From positions 62,001 through 126,000 of the forward strand of contig JAXMCI010000011.1 of NCBI GenBank assembly GCA_046349435.1: 64,000 nucleotides of DNA, in the 5' to 3' direction. The translations under genes were made by a program, and so were the position numbers. Origin of the DNA: JAXMCI01 sp046349435. Lineage in GTDB: Bacteria; Pseudomonadota; Alphaproteobacteria; Dongiales; Dongiaceae. Shown here piece by piece: positions 50,473 through 58,908 of this stretch (position 1 is the first letter of the stretch; the number at the start of each line of letters is the position of its first letter). Below the pieces are notes generated by a model, which worked only from the letters and a program-made list of their open reading frames with translations, was not told where the DNA came from and searched no databases.

Positions 50473-51897
50473 GTGAAGGCGTTCAGCTCCCCCCAGGCCA
50501 CGATCGGCGCGCTCGACGCCGATAATGCGGCGCGTTTGCTCGCCGCCGCGGCCGACATCGCCGTGATCATCGATCGCGGCGGCGTGGTTCGCGACCTCGC
50601 GATCCACGACGACGGGCTGGCGCGCGAGCTCGGCGCCCGCGAGCAGTGGCCGGGCCGGCCGTGGATCGACACCGTCACCGTCGAAAGCCGACCCAAGGTG
50701 GAGGTCCTGCTGCGCGATGCCGGGCGCGGCGATTCGCCGCGCTGGCGCCAGGTCAACCATCCCGTGGCCGGGCGCGCCGACGTGCCGGTGCTCTATGCCG
50801 TCGAGCCGATCGGCGAGGACGGGCGGCTGGTCGCGTTCGGGCGCGACCTGCGCTCCGTCTCGACGCTGCAGCAGCGGCTGGTCGAGGCGCAGCTCGCCAT
50901 GGAGCGCGACTACACGCGCCTGCGCCATGTCGAGAATCGCCACCGGCTGCTGTTCGAGATGTCGGCCGAGGCGGTGCTGATCATCGACGCGCAGACCCAT
51001 CGCGTCACCGACGCCAACCCGGCGGCGCGCCGCCTGTTCGGCCCGGCCGCCAAGCGGGCGCTGAGCCAGCCCTTCTCCGAGCTGTTCCACCCCGAGAGCC
51101 GCAACGCGGTGGTCGGGCTGCTCGCCGGCGCCCGGCTGGGCGGCCGCTCGGAGGAGGTGCGCGCCGCGCTCGCCGACCCGGCCCGCGAGGTCAGCCTCGC
51201 CGCCGCGTCCTTCCGCCAGGACAACCAGTCGCTGCTGCTCGTCCGCCTGACCGCGACCGCGGAGCCGGGGGCCGGCGCGAGCGAGCCGGCGAGCCGGTCG
51301 CGGCTGCTGCAGCTGATGGAGAATGCGCCCGACGGCTTCGTCGTCACCGGGCCGGAGGGCCGCATCCTGGCCGCCAACGCCGCCTTCCTGGAGATGGCGC
51401 AGCTCGCCACGCCGGAGCAGGCGCTCGGCGAATCGCTCGAGCGCTGGCTCGGCCGCCCGGGGGTCGACCTCAACGTGCTGATCGCCAACCTGCGCCAGCG
51501 CGGCGCGATCCGGCTGTTCGCCACGACGCTGCGCAGCGAGTTCGGCGGCACCGCCGAGGTCGAGATCTCCGCCGTGGCGCTGCGCAACGGCGGTCCGCCC
51601 TGCCTGGGATTCGCCATCCGCAACGTCGACCGCCGGCTCTCCGCCGACGGCCACCCCTCGGCGGCCCTGCCGCGCTCCTTCGAGAACCTGACCGAGCTGA
51701 TCGGCCGGGTGCCGCTCAAGGAGCTGGTGCGCGAGACCACCGACGTCATCGAGCGGCTGTGCATCGAGGCGGCGCTCGAGCTGACCGGCGACAACCGCGC
51801 CTCGGCCGCCGAGATGCTCGGTCTCAGCCGGCAGAGCCTCTACATCAAGCTGCGGCGCTACGGGCTGTCCTCGGGCGCCGCCGAGAGCGAGGGCTGA
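50473..51897 (+). CDS. ppsR: PpsR/CrtJ repressor, second paralogue with cysteines
   Basis: This 474-residue PpsR begins with the classical VKAFSSPQATIGALDADNAARLL and has an N-terminal PAS-like domain, a Q-linker with AMERDYTRLRHVENRHRLL, two PAS domains and a Fis-type HTH (NRASAAEMLGLSRQSLY, about 441-457). It has two cysteines, C377 and C430; C430 in ERLCIEAALEL fits the position of the redox-active cysteine of Rhodobacter PpsR. GTG 50473 was chosen because the family begins there. It follows aerR by 68 bases and shares the operon with bchG and bchP. It differs clearly from the cysteine-free copy at 30951-32318. Confidence 0.93.
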   Translation: MKAFSSPQATIGALDADNAARLLAAAADIAVIIDRGGVVRDLAIHDDGLARELGAREQWPGRPWIDTVTVESRPKVEVLLRDAGRGDSPRWRQVNHPVAGRADVPVLYAVEPIGEDGRLVAFGRDLRSVSTLQQRLVEAQLAMERDYTRLRHVENRHRLLFEMSAEAVLIIDAQTHRVTDANPAARRLFGPAAKRALSQPFSELFHPESRNAVVGLLAGARLGGRSEEVRAALADPAREVSLAAASFRQDNQSLLLVRLTATAEPGAGASEPASRSRLLQLMENAPDGFVVTGPEGRILAANAAFLEMAQLATPEQALGESLERWLGRPGVDLNVLIANLRQRGAIRLFATTLRSEFGGTAEVEISAVALRNGGPPCLGFAIRNVDRRLSADGHPSAALPRSFENLTELIGRVPLKELVRETTDVIERLCIEAALELTGDNRASAAEMLGLSRQSLYIKLRRYGLSSGAAESEG

Positions 51898-51916
51898 TCC
51901 GCGATGGGCGTACGCG

Positions 51917-52825
51917 ATGGCTGAACCTGCGACCACCGAACGCGCCCTGGCCCGCCCGGCGCTGGCCGCCTCGCTCGAGCTGCTGAAGCCGATCACCTGG
52001 TTCGCCCCGATGTGGGCCTTCGCCTGCGGCGTCGTCTCCTCCGGCGCGGCGGCGGGGCCGCGCTGGCCGGTGATCATCGCCGGCTGCCTGCTCGCCGGGC
52101 CGCTGGTCTGCGGCACCAGCCAGGCGGTCAACGACTGGTACGACCGCGAGGTCGACGCCATCAACGAGCCGAACCGGCCGATTCCCTCGGGCCGCATCCC
52201 CGGCCGCTGGGGATTCTACATCGCCCTCGGCTGGACGGCGCTCTCCGTGCTGGTGGCGACCGCGCTCGGCCCCTGGGGCTTCGGCGCGGCGCTCGCCGGG
52301 CTGGCGCTCGCCTGGGCCTACAGCGCGCCGCCCTTCCGTCTGAAGCGCAACGGCTGGTGGGGCAACGCCGCCGTCGGCGCCTGCTACGAGGGCCTGCCCT
52401 GGCTCACCGGCGCCGCTGTGATGACGGCGACGATGCCGGACTGGCGCATCCTGGTGGTCGCCGCGCTCTACAGCCTGGGCGCCCACGGCATCATGACGCT
52501 CAACGACTTCAAGTCGGTCGAGGGCGATCGCCGCATGGGCGTGGCCTCCCTGCCGGTGCAGCTCGGGATCGAGCGCGCGGTGCGGCTGGCCTGCATCGTC
52601 ATGGCGGTGCCGCAGCTCGTCGTCATCGCCCTGCTGGCCGGCTGGGGCTGGCCGATCCATGCCGGGCTGGTCGGGCTGCTGCTGCTGGCCCAGCTCGCGC
52701 TGATGGTCCGCCTGCTCGCCAGCCCGCGCGAGCGCGCCCCCTGGTACAACGCCACCGGCACCACGCTCTACGTTCTCGGCATGCTGGCCAGCGCCTTCGC
52801 GCTGCGCGGCGCGGCGCTGCCGTGA
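51917..52825 (+). CDS. bchG: Bacteriochlorophyll synthase
   Basis: BchG is a UbiA-type membrane prenyltransferase that esterifies bacteriochlorophyllide a with geranylgeranyl or phytyl diphosphate. The 302-residue sequence has the first aspartate motif NDWYDREVD at residues 72-80, RPIPSGRI, the YSAPPFRLK segment and the second motif NDFKSVEGDRRMG, with about nine membrane helices. The ATG is 19 bases after the ppsR2 stop. Its stop overlaps the next start (GTGA). Confidence 0.95.
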   Translation: MAEPATTERALARPALAASLELLKPITWFAPMWAFACGVVSSGAAAGPRWPVIIAGCLLAGPLVCGTSQAVNDWYDREVDAINEPNRPIPSGRIPGRWGFYIALGWTALSVLVATALGPWGFGAALAGLALAWAYSAPPFRLKRNGWWGNAAVGACYEGLPWLTGAAVMTATMPDWRILVVAALYSLGAHGIMTLNDFKSVEGDRRMGVASLPVQLGIERAVRLACIVMAVPQLVVIALLAGWGWPIHAGLVGLLLLAQLALMVRLLASPRERAPWYNATGTTLYVLGMLASAFALRGAALP

Positions 52826-54165
52826 GCGGCACCCCGCTCGGCTGGCTGGGCATCCTGCGGCTCGGCCTGGTGCAGGCCGCGCTCGGCTCGGTGGTCGTGC
52901 TGGCGACCTCGACGATGAACCGGGTGATGGTGGTCGAGATCGCACTGCCGGCGATCGTGCCGGGGCTGCTGGTCACGCTGCACTACGCCGTGCAGGTGCT
53001 GCGGCCGCGGCTCGGCTACGGCTCGGACCAGGGCGGCCGGCGCACCCCCTGGATCCTCGGCGGCATGGCGGTGCTGGCGGCCGGCGGCGTCGTCGCCGCC
53101 CTGGCCACCGCCTGGATGAGCACCGAGCGCGCCGCCGGCGTGGCGCTCGCGGTCGTCGGGTTCGGCATGATCGGGGTCGGCGTCGGCGCCGCCGGCACCA
53201 CCCTGCTGGTGCTGCTCGCCAAGCAGGTCGCGCCCGGCCGGCGCGCCGCGGCGGCCAGCATCGTCTGGATCATGATGATCGCCGGCTTCGGCCTCACCGC
53301 CGGGCTGGCCGGCCGCTTCCTCGACCCCTTCTCGCCGGCCCGGCTGGTCGCCGTCGCCGCGGTGGTCTCCGCCGTCGCCCTGGTCATCACCCTGCTCGCC
53401 CTGTGGGGGATGGAGCGGACCGGTCCTGCCGCCGCCGGCACGCCCGCGCGGGCGGCCGCCGCCGGCTCGTTCCGCGAGGCGCTGGCCCAGGTCTGGGCCG
53501 AGCCGCAGGCGCGCGCCTTCGCCATCTTCGTCTTCATCTCGATGCTCGCCTACAGCGCCCAGGAGCTGATCCTGGAGCCCTATGCCGGCGCCGTCTTCGG
53601 CCTCACCCCCGGCCAGTCGGCCGGCCTGACCGGGCTGCAGCATGGCGGCGCGCTGGTCGGCATGCTGCTGGTCGCGCTGGTCGGCAGCTTCGGCGGCGGC
53701 CGCTTCGGCGCTCTCCGGCACTGGGCCAAGGGCGGCTGCCTCGCCTCGGCGCTCGGGCTGCTCGGCCTGGCGCTGGCCGGCTCGGTCGGCCCGGTCTGGC
53801 CGCTGCGGACCAACGTGCTGCTGCTCGGCGTCGCCAACGGCGCCTTCGCCGTCGCCGCGATCGGCTCGATGATGGGGCTGGTCTCGGCCGGCCGCGAATC
53901 GCGCGAGGGCGTGCGCATGGGCATCTGGGGCGCCGCCCAGGGCGTCGCCTTCGGCCTCGGCGGGCTGCTCGCCACCGCGGCCAGCGACCTCGCCCATGGT
54001 GTGCTGGGCTCCCCCGCGGCGGCCTATGCCGCCGTCTTCGTCGGCGAGGCGGTGCTGTTCCTGATCGCCGCCGGCCAGGCGACCCGCGTCTTCCACGGCG
54101 CGGCGCCGTCCGCGCCGGCACTCGCGATGGCAGAGCGGGCGGCGGCCCAGGGAGGCGTGCGATGA
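52822..54165 (+). CDS. PucC-family membrane protein (Bch2/ORF428 type)
   Basis: This is a second PucC-fold protein of about 447 residues with some twelve membrane helices. Motifs include STMNRVMVVEIALPAIVPG, the RPRLGYGSDQGGRRTPWI loop and LILEPYAGAVFGLTPGQSA. In most purple bacteria a PucC relative (ORF428 or Bch2) sits between bchG and bchP, as here, and is thought to deliver or handle bacteriochlorophyll during assembly. It starts at GTG 52822, overlapping the bchG stop, and its stop overlaps the bchP start (ATGA). It is distinct from lhaA. Confidence 0.9.
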   Translation: MSGTPLGWLGILRLGLVQAALGSVVVLATSTMNRVMVVEIALPAIVPGLLVTLHYAVQVLRPRLGYGSDQGGRRTPWILGGMAVLAAGGVVAALATAWMSTERAAGVALAVVGFGMIGVGVGAAGTTLLVLLAKQVAPGRRAAAASIVWIMMIAGFGLTAGLAGRFLDPFSPARLVAVAAVVSAVALVITLLALWGMERTGPAAAGTPARAAAAGSFREALAQVWAEPQARAFAIFVFISMLAYSAQELILEPYAGAVFGLTPGQSAGLTGLQHGGALVGMLLVALVGSFGGGRFGALRHWAKGGCLASALGLLGLALAGSVGPVWPLRTNVLLLGVANGAFAVAAIGSMMGLVSAGRESREGVRMGIWGAAQGVAFGLGGLLATAASDLAHGVLGSPAAAYAAVFVGEAVLFLIAAGQATRVFHGAAPSAPALAMAERAAAQGGVR

Positions 54166-55361
54166 GCGGGGCCGAGACCTACGACGTGGTGGTGGTCGGC
54201 GGCGGCCCGTCGGGCGCCACGGCGGCGACCGAGCTGGCGCGCCGCGGCCGCCGCGTCCTGCTGCTCGACCGCGCCGGGCGCATCAAGCCCTGCGGCGGCG
54301 CCATCCCGCCGCGGCTGATTCGCGACTTCGCCATCCCGCCCGGGCTGCTGGTGGCGCGGGTCAACGGCGCGCGCATGGTCTCGCCGGCCGACCGGCATGT
54401 CGAGATGCCGATCAAGGGCGGCTTCGTCGGCATGGTCGACCGCGAGCATTTCGACGAGTGGCTGCGCGAGCGCGCCGCCGCGGCCGGCGCCGAGCGGCGG
54501 GCCGGCACCTTCGAGCGGCTGTCGCGCGATCCGGACGGCACCGCGGTGATCGAGTACCGGCCGCCGGGAGCGCCGCCGCACGCCGCCACCGGGCGGGTGC
54601 GCGCCCGCGCGGTGATCGGCGCCGACGGCGCCAACTCGGCGGTGGCGCGGCAATGCGTGCCGGGCGCCGACCGGATCCGCTTCGTCTTCGCCTATCATGA
54701 GATCGTCCGCGCGCCCGCCGCCTCGAGCGACCTCTACGACCCGCTGCGCTGCGACGTCTACTACCGCGGCACGCTGTCGCCGGACTTCTACGGCTGGATC
54801 TTCCCGCACGGTGCGACGGCGAGCATCGGCACCGGCTCGGCGCGCAAGGGCTTCTCGCTGCGCGGCGCGGTTGGCGAGCTGCGCGCCGCGGCCGGCCTCG
54901 ACAGCGTCGAGACGATCCGCCGCGAGGGCGCGCCGATCCCGATGAAGCCGCTGCGCCGCTGGGACAACGGCCGCGACGTGCTGCTCGCCGGCGATGCCGC
55001 CGGCGTCGTCGCGCCGGCCTCGGGCGAGGGCATCTACTACGCCATGGTCGGCGGCCAGCTCGCCGCCGAGGCGGTCGAGCGGCTCTGCGCCACCGGCGAC
55101 GTCCGCGTGCTGCGCGAGGCGCGGCGGCAGTTCATGCGCGCCCATGGCCGGGTCTTCTGGATCCTCGGCATGATGCAGCGCTTCTGGTACGCCAATGATC
55201 GCCGGCGCGAGCGGTTCGTCAGCATCTGCCGCGATCCGGACGTGCAGCATCTCACCTGGGAATCCTACATGAACAAGGCGCTGGTCCGTGCCAGGCCGGC
55301 GGCGCATGTCCGGATCTTCTTCAAGGACCTCGCCCACCTCGTCGGGCTCGGCTCGGTATGA
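54162..55361 (+). CDS. bchP: Geranylgeranyl (bacterio)chlorophyll reductase
   Basis: BchP reduces three double bonds of the geranylgeranyl tail to give phytyl. The 399-residue flavoprotein has the FAD motif VVVGGGPSGATAATELARRG (glycines at 13-18), the DRAGRIKPCGGAIPP block, the GADGANSAVAR motif and GDAAGVVAPASGEGI. The start overlaps the upstream gene and the stop overlaps tspO (ATGA), so translation is coupled throughout this operon. Confidence 0.95.
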   Translation: MSGAETYDVVVVGGGPSGATAATELARRGRRVLLLDRAGRIKPCGGAIPPRLIRDFAIPPGLLVARVNGARMVSPADRHVEMPIKGGFVGMVDREHFDEWLRERAAAAGAERRAGTFERLSRDPDGTAVIEYRPPGAPPHAATGRVRARAVIGADGANSAVARQCVPGADRIRFVFAYHEIVRAPAASSDLYDPLRCDVYYRGTLSPDFYGWIFPHGATASIGTGSARKGFSLRGAVGELRAAAGLDSVETIRREGAPIPMKPLRRWDNGRDVLLAGDAAGVVAPASGEGIYYAMVGGQLAAEAVERLCATGDVRVLREARRQFMRAHGRVFWILGMMQRFWYANDRRRERFVSICRDPDVQHLTWESYMNKALVRARPAAHVRIFFKDLAHLVGLGSV

Positions 55362-55852
55362 CGCAGGCGCGTCGACGCTGGGTGCCGGTGCTGGCCGCGG
55401 CGGCGGTGGCCTTGCTGGTCGCCGCGCTGGGCGGTGCCGTGACCGATACCGGCGACTGGTACCAGGCCCTGACGAAGCCGAGCTGGCAGCCCCCCGGCTG
55501 GCTCTTCGCGCCGGCCTGGACGCTGATCTACGCGCTCACCGCCGCGTCCTTCGTCGTCGCCTGGCGGCATGCGCGCGATCCGCGCCTGCGCCGCCTGATC
55601 ATCCAGCTCTTCGCGATCAACGCCTTCTTCAACGTGGCGTGGAGCGTCCTCTTCTTCCACTTCCGGCGGCCCGACTGGGCGCTGCTCGAGGTCGCGCTGC
55701 TCTGGCTGTCGATCCTGATGCTGATCGTGCTGCTGGCGCGCATCTCGCGCACCGCCAGCCGGCTGCTGGTGCCCTACATCCTGTGGGTCAGCTTCGCCGC
55801 CATCCTCAACCTGGCGGTGGTCCGGCTCAACTATCCCTTCCAGGCGCTCTGA
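55358..55852 (+). CDS. tspO: TspO/MBR family membrane protein
   Basis: TspO is a five-helix membrane protein that binds tetrapyrroles; in Rhodobacter it dampens photosynthesis gene expression in oxygen. The 164-residue sequence shows five hydrophobic segments, the family motif WYQALTKPSWQPPGWLF at residues 34-50, and the later WSVLFF and ILNLAVVRLN parts. Its start overlaps the bchP stop, so it belongs to the pigment operon, which suggests a link to bacteriochlorophyll or porphyrin handling. Confidence 0.92.
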   Translation: MTQARRRWVPVLAAAAVALLVAALGGAVTDTGDWYQALTKPSWQPPGWLFAPAWTLIYALTAASFVVAWRHARDPRLRRLIIQLFAINAFFNVAWSVLFFHFRRPDWALLEVALLWLSILMLIVLLARISRTASRLLVPYILWVSFAAILNLAVVRLNYPFQAL

Positions 55853-55915
55853 GCCCGCGGCGAGGGTCCGGCCCGGGCGACGGCGCGTCAACGAGAAAGA
55901 CGGAGGAAAGTCGAC

Positions 55916-56281
55916 ATGCTCACCCGCACGATTGCGATTCTGCTCGGCGCCCTTGCAGCCACGCCGGCGCTCGCCGACGGCGACGTCGCGGCCGGCAAGA
56001 ACGTGTTCAAGCAGTGCGCCGTCTGCCACAGCATCGAGCCGGGCAAGAAGAAGATCGGGCCGAGCCTGTTCGGCGTGGTCGGCCGCAAGGCCGGCACCGA
56101 GCCGTACTTCGACTACTCGAAGGCGATGAAGTCCTTCGACCATGTCTGGGACGAGGAGACGCTGTTCACCTATCTCGCCAGCCCCAAGGCGATGGTCCCC
56201 GGGACCAAGATGACGTTCCAGGGCCTCAAGGACGAGCAGGCCCGGCGCAACGTGATCGCGTATCTCGCCACGCTGAAGTGA
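55916..56281 (+). CDS. cycA: Cytochrome c2
   Basis: This periplasmic monohaem cytochrome c of 121 residues probably carries electrons from the bc1 complex to PufC and the reaction centre. A signal peptide ends in TPALA at residue 20. The haem site is CAVCH (C34, C37, H38) and the axial methionine is M99 in PGTKMTFQG. It lies 63 bases after tspO, with a GGAGG ribosome site of its own. It is also similar to mitochondrial-type respiratory cytochrome c, so it may serve both chains. Confidence 0.9.
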   Translation: MLTRTIAILLGALAATPALADGDVAAGKNVFKQCAVCHSIEPGKKKIGPSLFGVVGRKAGTEPYFDYSKAMKSFDHVWDEETLFTYLASPKAMVPGTKMTFQGLKDEQARRNVIAYLATLK

Positions 56282-56315
56282 CCGGCCGCGACCGACGGCC
56301 GCCGCGCCGCTGGCG

Positions 56316-56582
56316 ATGAGCGAGCTCTTCGCCAGCGGCCGCGTCATCGACCTGATCCTCGGCCTGACCGCGGCCGAGGCGGTCCTCCTGACCCTCTGGC
56401 ATCGCCGCACCGGCCGCGGCCCCGCGCCCCGGCCGCTGCTGCTCAACCTGCTGGCCGGCGCCTGCCTGCTGCTGGCGGTGCGCAACGCGCTCTGCGGCAG
56501 CGCCTGGCCCTGGATCGCGCTGCCGCTCGCCGGATCGCTGCTGGCGCATCTCGGCGACCTGCGGGAGCGCTGGACGGCATAG
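56316..56582 (+). CDS. Small membrane protein of unknown function
   Basis: An 88-residue open frame begins 34 bases after the cytochrome c2 stop. It has three hydrophobic segments (around 10-28, 42-58 and 63-78) and a short polar end (GDLRERWTA). I do not recognise a family with certainty. Composition and codon use match the neighbours, so it is probably a real gene, possibly read with cycA. Confidence 0.6.
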   Translation: MSELFASGRVIDLILGLTAAEAVLLTLWHRRTGRGPAPRPLLLNLLAGACLLLAVRNALCGSAWPWIALPLAGSLLAHLGDLRERWTA

Positions 56583-56704
56583 GGCGGGCCGGCTTGCACG
56601 ACACGCGACCGCGCGCCGCGTTCCGCGACCGGGCCGCCGACGGCCCGGAGCTGCTATGGTCGGCGGCCGGCGCCCGGCCGGCCGCGCCATCGCCCCCGGA
56701 CTCC

Positions 56705-57415
56705 ATGGACGCCCACGACCTGATCGCGCGCGTGCTCTACCGCGACGACGCGCTGCTGGTGCTCGACAAGCCGGCGGGGCTGCCGGTCCATGCCGGCCCG
56801 AGCGGCGCCGGCAGCCTCGAGGACCTGCTGCCCGCGCTGCGCTTCGGCGCGCGCGAGGACCCCGCGCTCGTCCACCGCCTCGACCGCGATACCAGCGGCT
56901 GCCTGATCCTGGCGCGCCGGCGCAGCGCGCTGCGCCGGCTCAACGCCCAGTTCGCCGCCGGGGCGGTGCTGAAGACCTACTGGGCGATCGCCCGCGGCGC
57001 GCCGCCGCAGCCGAGCGGGCGCATCGAGCTGCCGCTCGCCAAGCGCAGCGACCGCCGCGGCTGGCGCATGGTGGTCGACCGCGCCGGGCTCGCCGCCCGA
57101 ACCGACTATCGCCTGGTCGGGAGCGGCGACGGCGAGAGCTGGCTCGAGCTGACGCCGCGCACCGGCCGCACCCACCAGATCCGAGTCCATCTCGCGGCCA
57201 TGGGCTGCCCGATCGTCGGCGACCCGGTCTACGGCCCGGAGGCGGCGGCGGGCGGGGCGATGATGCTGCACGCCCGCGCCGTGCGCATCCCGGTCGAGGG
57301 CGGCCCGGCGCTCGAGGTCGTGGCGCCGCCGCCGCCGGCCTTCGCCGCGAGGCTGCGGCTGCTCGGCCTCGATCCCGGGGCGGCGGCGCCGCTCAGCGAT
57401 CCAGCACCGACTTGA
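56705..57415 (+). CDS. RluA-family pseudouridine synthase
   Basis: This enzyme converts specific uridines in RNA to pseudouridine. The 236-residue protein has the catalytic motif HRLDRDTSG (Asp at residue 60), the opening LYRDDALLVLDKPAGLPVH, and the C-terminal blocks TPRTGRTHQIRVHLA and GDPVYGP. It lacks an S4 domain, so it resembles RluA rather than RluC/RluD; the RNA target cannot be told. ATG 56705 was chosen over a longer frame at 56594, which adds unconserved sequence. Its last 23 bases overlap the convergent ABC ATPase gene. Confidence 0.88.
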   Translation: MDAHDLIARVLYRDDALLVLDKPAGLPVHAGPSGAGSLEDLLPALRFGAREDPALVHRLDRDTSGCLILARRRSALRRLNAQFAAGAVLKTYWAIARGAPPQPSGRIELPLAKRSDRRGWRMVVDRAGLAARTDYRLVGSGDGESWLELTPRTGRTHQIRVHLAAMGCPIVGDPVYGPEAAAGGAMMLHARAVRIPVEGGPALEVVAPPPPAFAARLRLLGLDPGAAAPLSDPAPT

Positions 57416-58151
57416 GGAAGGCGCGGGTGCGCGGCTCGCGCGGCGCGCCGAACAGCCGTGCGGGCGTGTCCTCCTCGACCACCACGCCGTGGTCCATGAA
57501 CAGCACGCGGTTGGCCACCTGGCGGGCGAAGTTCATCTCGTGGGTGACGATGATCATCGTCATGCCGTCGTCGCGCAGCTGGCGCATCACCTCGAGCACC
57601 TCGTGCACCAGCTCGGGGTCGAGCGCGCTGGTCGGCTCGTCGAACAGCATCGCCGTCGGGTCCATGGCCAGCGCCCGGGCGATGGCCGTGCGCTGCTGCT
57701 GGCCGCCCGACAGCTCCTCGGGATAGTAGTCGGCCTTGTCCTCCAGCCCGACCCGGCGCATCAGCGTCCGGGCCTTGTCGATGGCCACGTTGCGCGGCAG
57801 CTTGCGGACGTGGACCGGCGCCTCGATGATGTTCTCCAGCGCCGTCAGGTGCGGGAACAGGTTGAAGTTCTGGAACACCATGCCGAGGCGGGCCCGGACC
57901 TCGGCGACGCGGCGCTTGGCATGCGGCCGCCTGGTGCCGCCGGCCTCGTCGAAATAGACCGTCTCGCCGGCCAGCCGCACGGTGCCGCGCTCCGGCACCT
58001 CGAGGTGGTTGATGCAGCGCAGCAGGGTCGACTTGCCGCTGCCCGACGGGCCGATGATGCAGACCACCTCGCCGGCGGCCACGCTCAGCGACACGCCGCG
58101 CAGCACCTCGAGCTGGCCGAACCGCTTGTGGATGTCGATCAGCTCGATCAT
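57393..58151 (-). CDS. Polar amino-acid ABC transporter, ATP-binding subunit
   Basis: This 252-residue ATPase energises uptake of a polar amino acid or a related solute. Walker A is GPSGSGKST at residues 34-42; the signature LSGGQQQR, Walker B LFDEPTSALDP and the switch histidine in IIVTHEM follow. The GMVFQNFNLFPHLTALEN Q-loop region is typical of the HisP/GlnQ family. The start overlaps the permease stop by four bases. Its end overlaps the pseudouridine synthase gene on the other strand. Confidence 0.93.
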   Translation of the reverse strand: MIELIDIHKRFGQLEVLRGVSLSVAAGEVVCIIGPSGSGKSTLLRCINHLEVPERGTVRLAGETVYFDEAGGTRRPHAKRRVAEVRARLGMVFQNFNLFPHLTALENIIEAPVHVRKLPRNVAIDKARTLMRRVGLEDKADYYPEELSGGQQQRTAIARALAMDPTAMLFDEPTSALDPELVHEVLEVMRQLRDDGMTMIIVTHEMNFARQVANRVLFMDHGVVVEEDTPARLFGAPREPRTRAFLKSVLDR

Positions 58152-58828
58152 GCGCGCCGCCGCCGCCGGCTCCAGCCGCTCCGGCTCATGCGCTCCAGCC
58201 AGCGCACGAAGAGCGCGGCGGGATAGCCCACGGAGAAATAGAGGATGCCGGTCAGCGTGTAGATGGTGAAGTACTGGAAGGAGCGGGCGGAGACGATCTG
58301 CCCCTTGAACATCAGCTCCTGCACGCTGACCACGGAGCAGAGCGCGGTGTCCTTGAACAGCGAGATGAAGTAGTTGCCGAGCGACGGTATGACGATGCGG
58401 ATCGCCTGCGGCAGGATGATGCGGCGGAAGGCGAGCCCGTCGGTCATGCCGAGCGCCTCGGCCGCCAGCCACTGGCCCTTGGCCACCGACTGGATGCCGC
58501 TGCGGAAGACCTCGCTCATATAGGCCGTGTAGTTGAGGGTGAGGCCGACCACCGCCGTGGTGATCGGCGGCAGCCGCACGTCGATGCTGGGCAGCACGTA
58601 GTAGATGTAGATCAGCTGCAGCAGCAGCGGCGTCGCGCGGATCACCTCGACATAGATGTCGACGGGCACCCGCGCCAGCGGGTTGCGCGACATCCGCGCC
58701 AGCGCCACCGGAATGGCGAGAACGGTGCTGAGCATGATGACGACGAGCGTCAGCCCGACGGTGATCGCCAGGCCCTGGAGCAGGACGCCGATATAGTCGT
58801 GGGCGACGTCGAGATTGAGCAGTTCCAT
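58148..58828 (-). CDS. Polar amino-acid ABC transporter, permease
   Basis: This 226-residue HisM/GlnP-type permease has about five hydrophobic helices and the EAA loop AAEALGMTDGLAFRRIILPQA with the conserved glycine. The EVIRATPLLLQLIYIYYVLP block is characteristic. It lies between the binding protein and ATPase genes. Only one permease gene is seen, so the transmembrane part is probably a homodimer. Confidence 0.92.
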   Translation of the reverse strand: MELLNLDVAHDYIGVLLQGLAITVGLTLVVIMLSTVLAIPVALARMSRNPLARVPVDIYVEVIRATPLLLQLIYIYYVLPSIDVRLPPITTAVVGLTLNYTAYMSEVFRSGIQSVAKGQWLAAEALGMTDGLAFRRIILPQAIRIVIPSLGNYFISLFKDTALCSVVSVQELMFKGQIVSARSFQYFTIYTLTGILYFSVGYPAALFVRWLERMSRSGWSRRRRRA

Positions 58829-58908
58829 CGTTCAGGCGTCTCCGCCGGGGCGTCCGGGCCGGTTCGTCGTGATCGGGCGGTCCGGTCGCCCCGGCGAGAG
58901 CATTCCCG

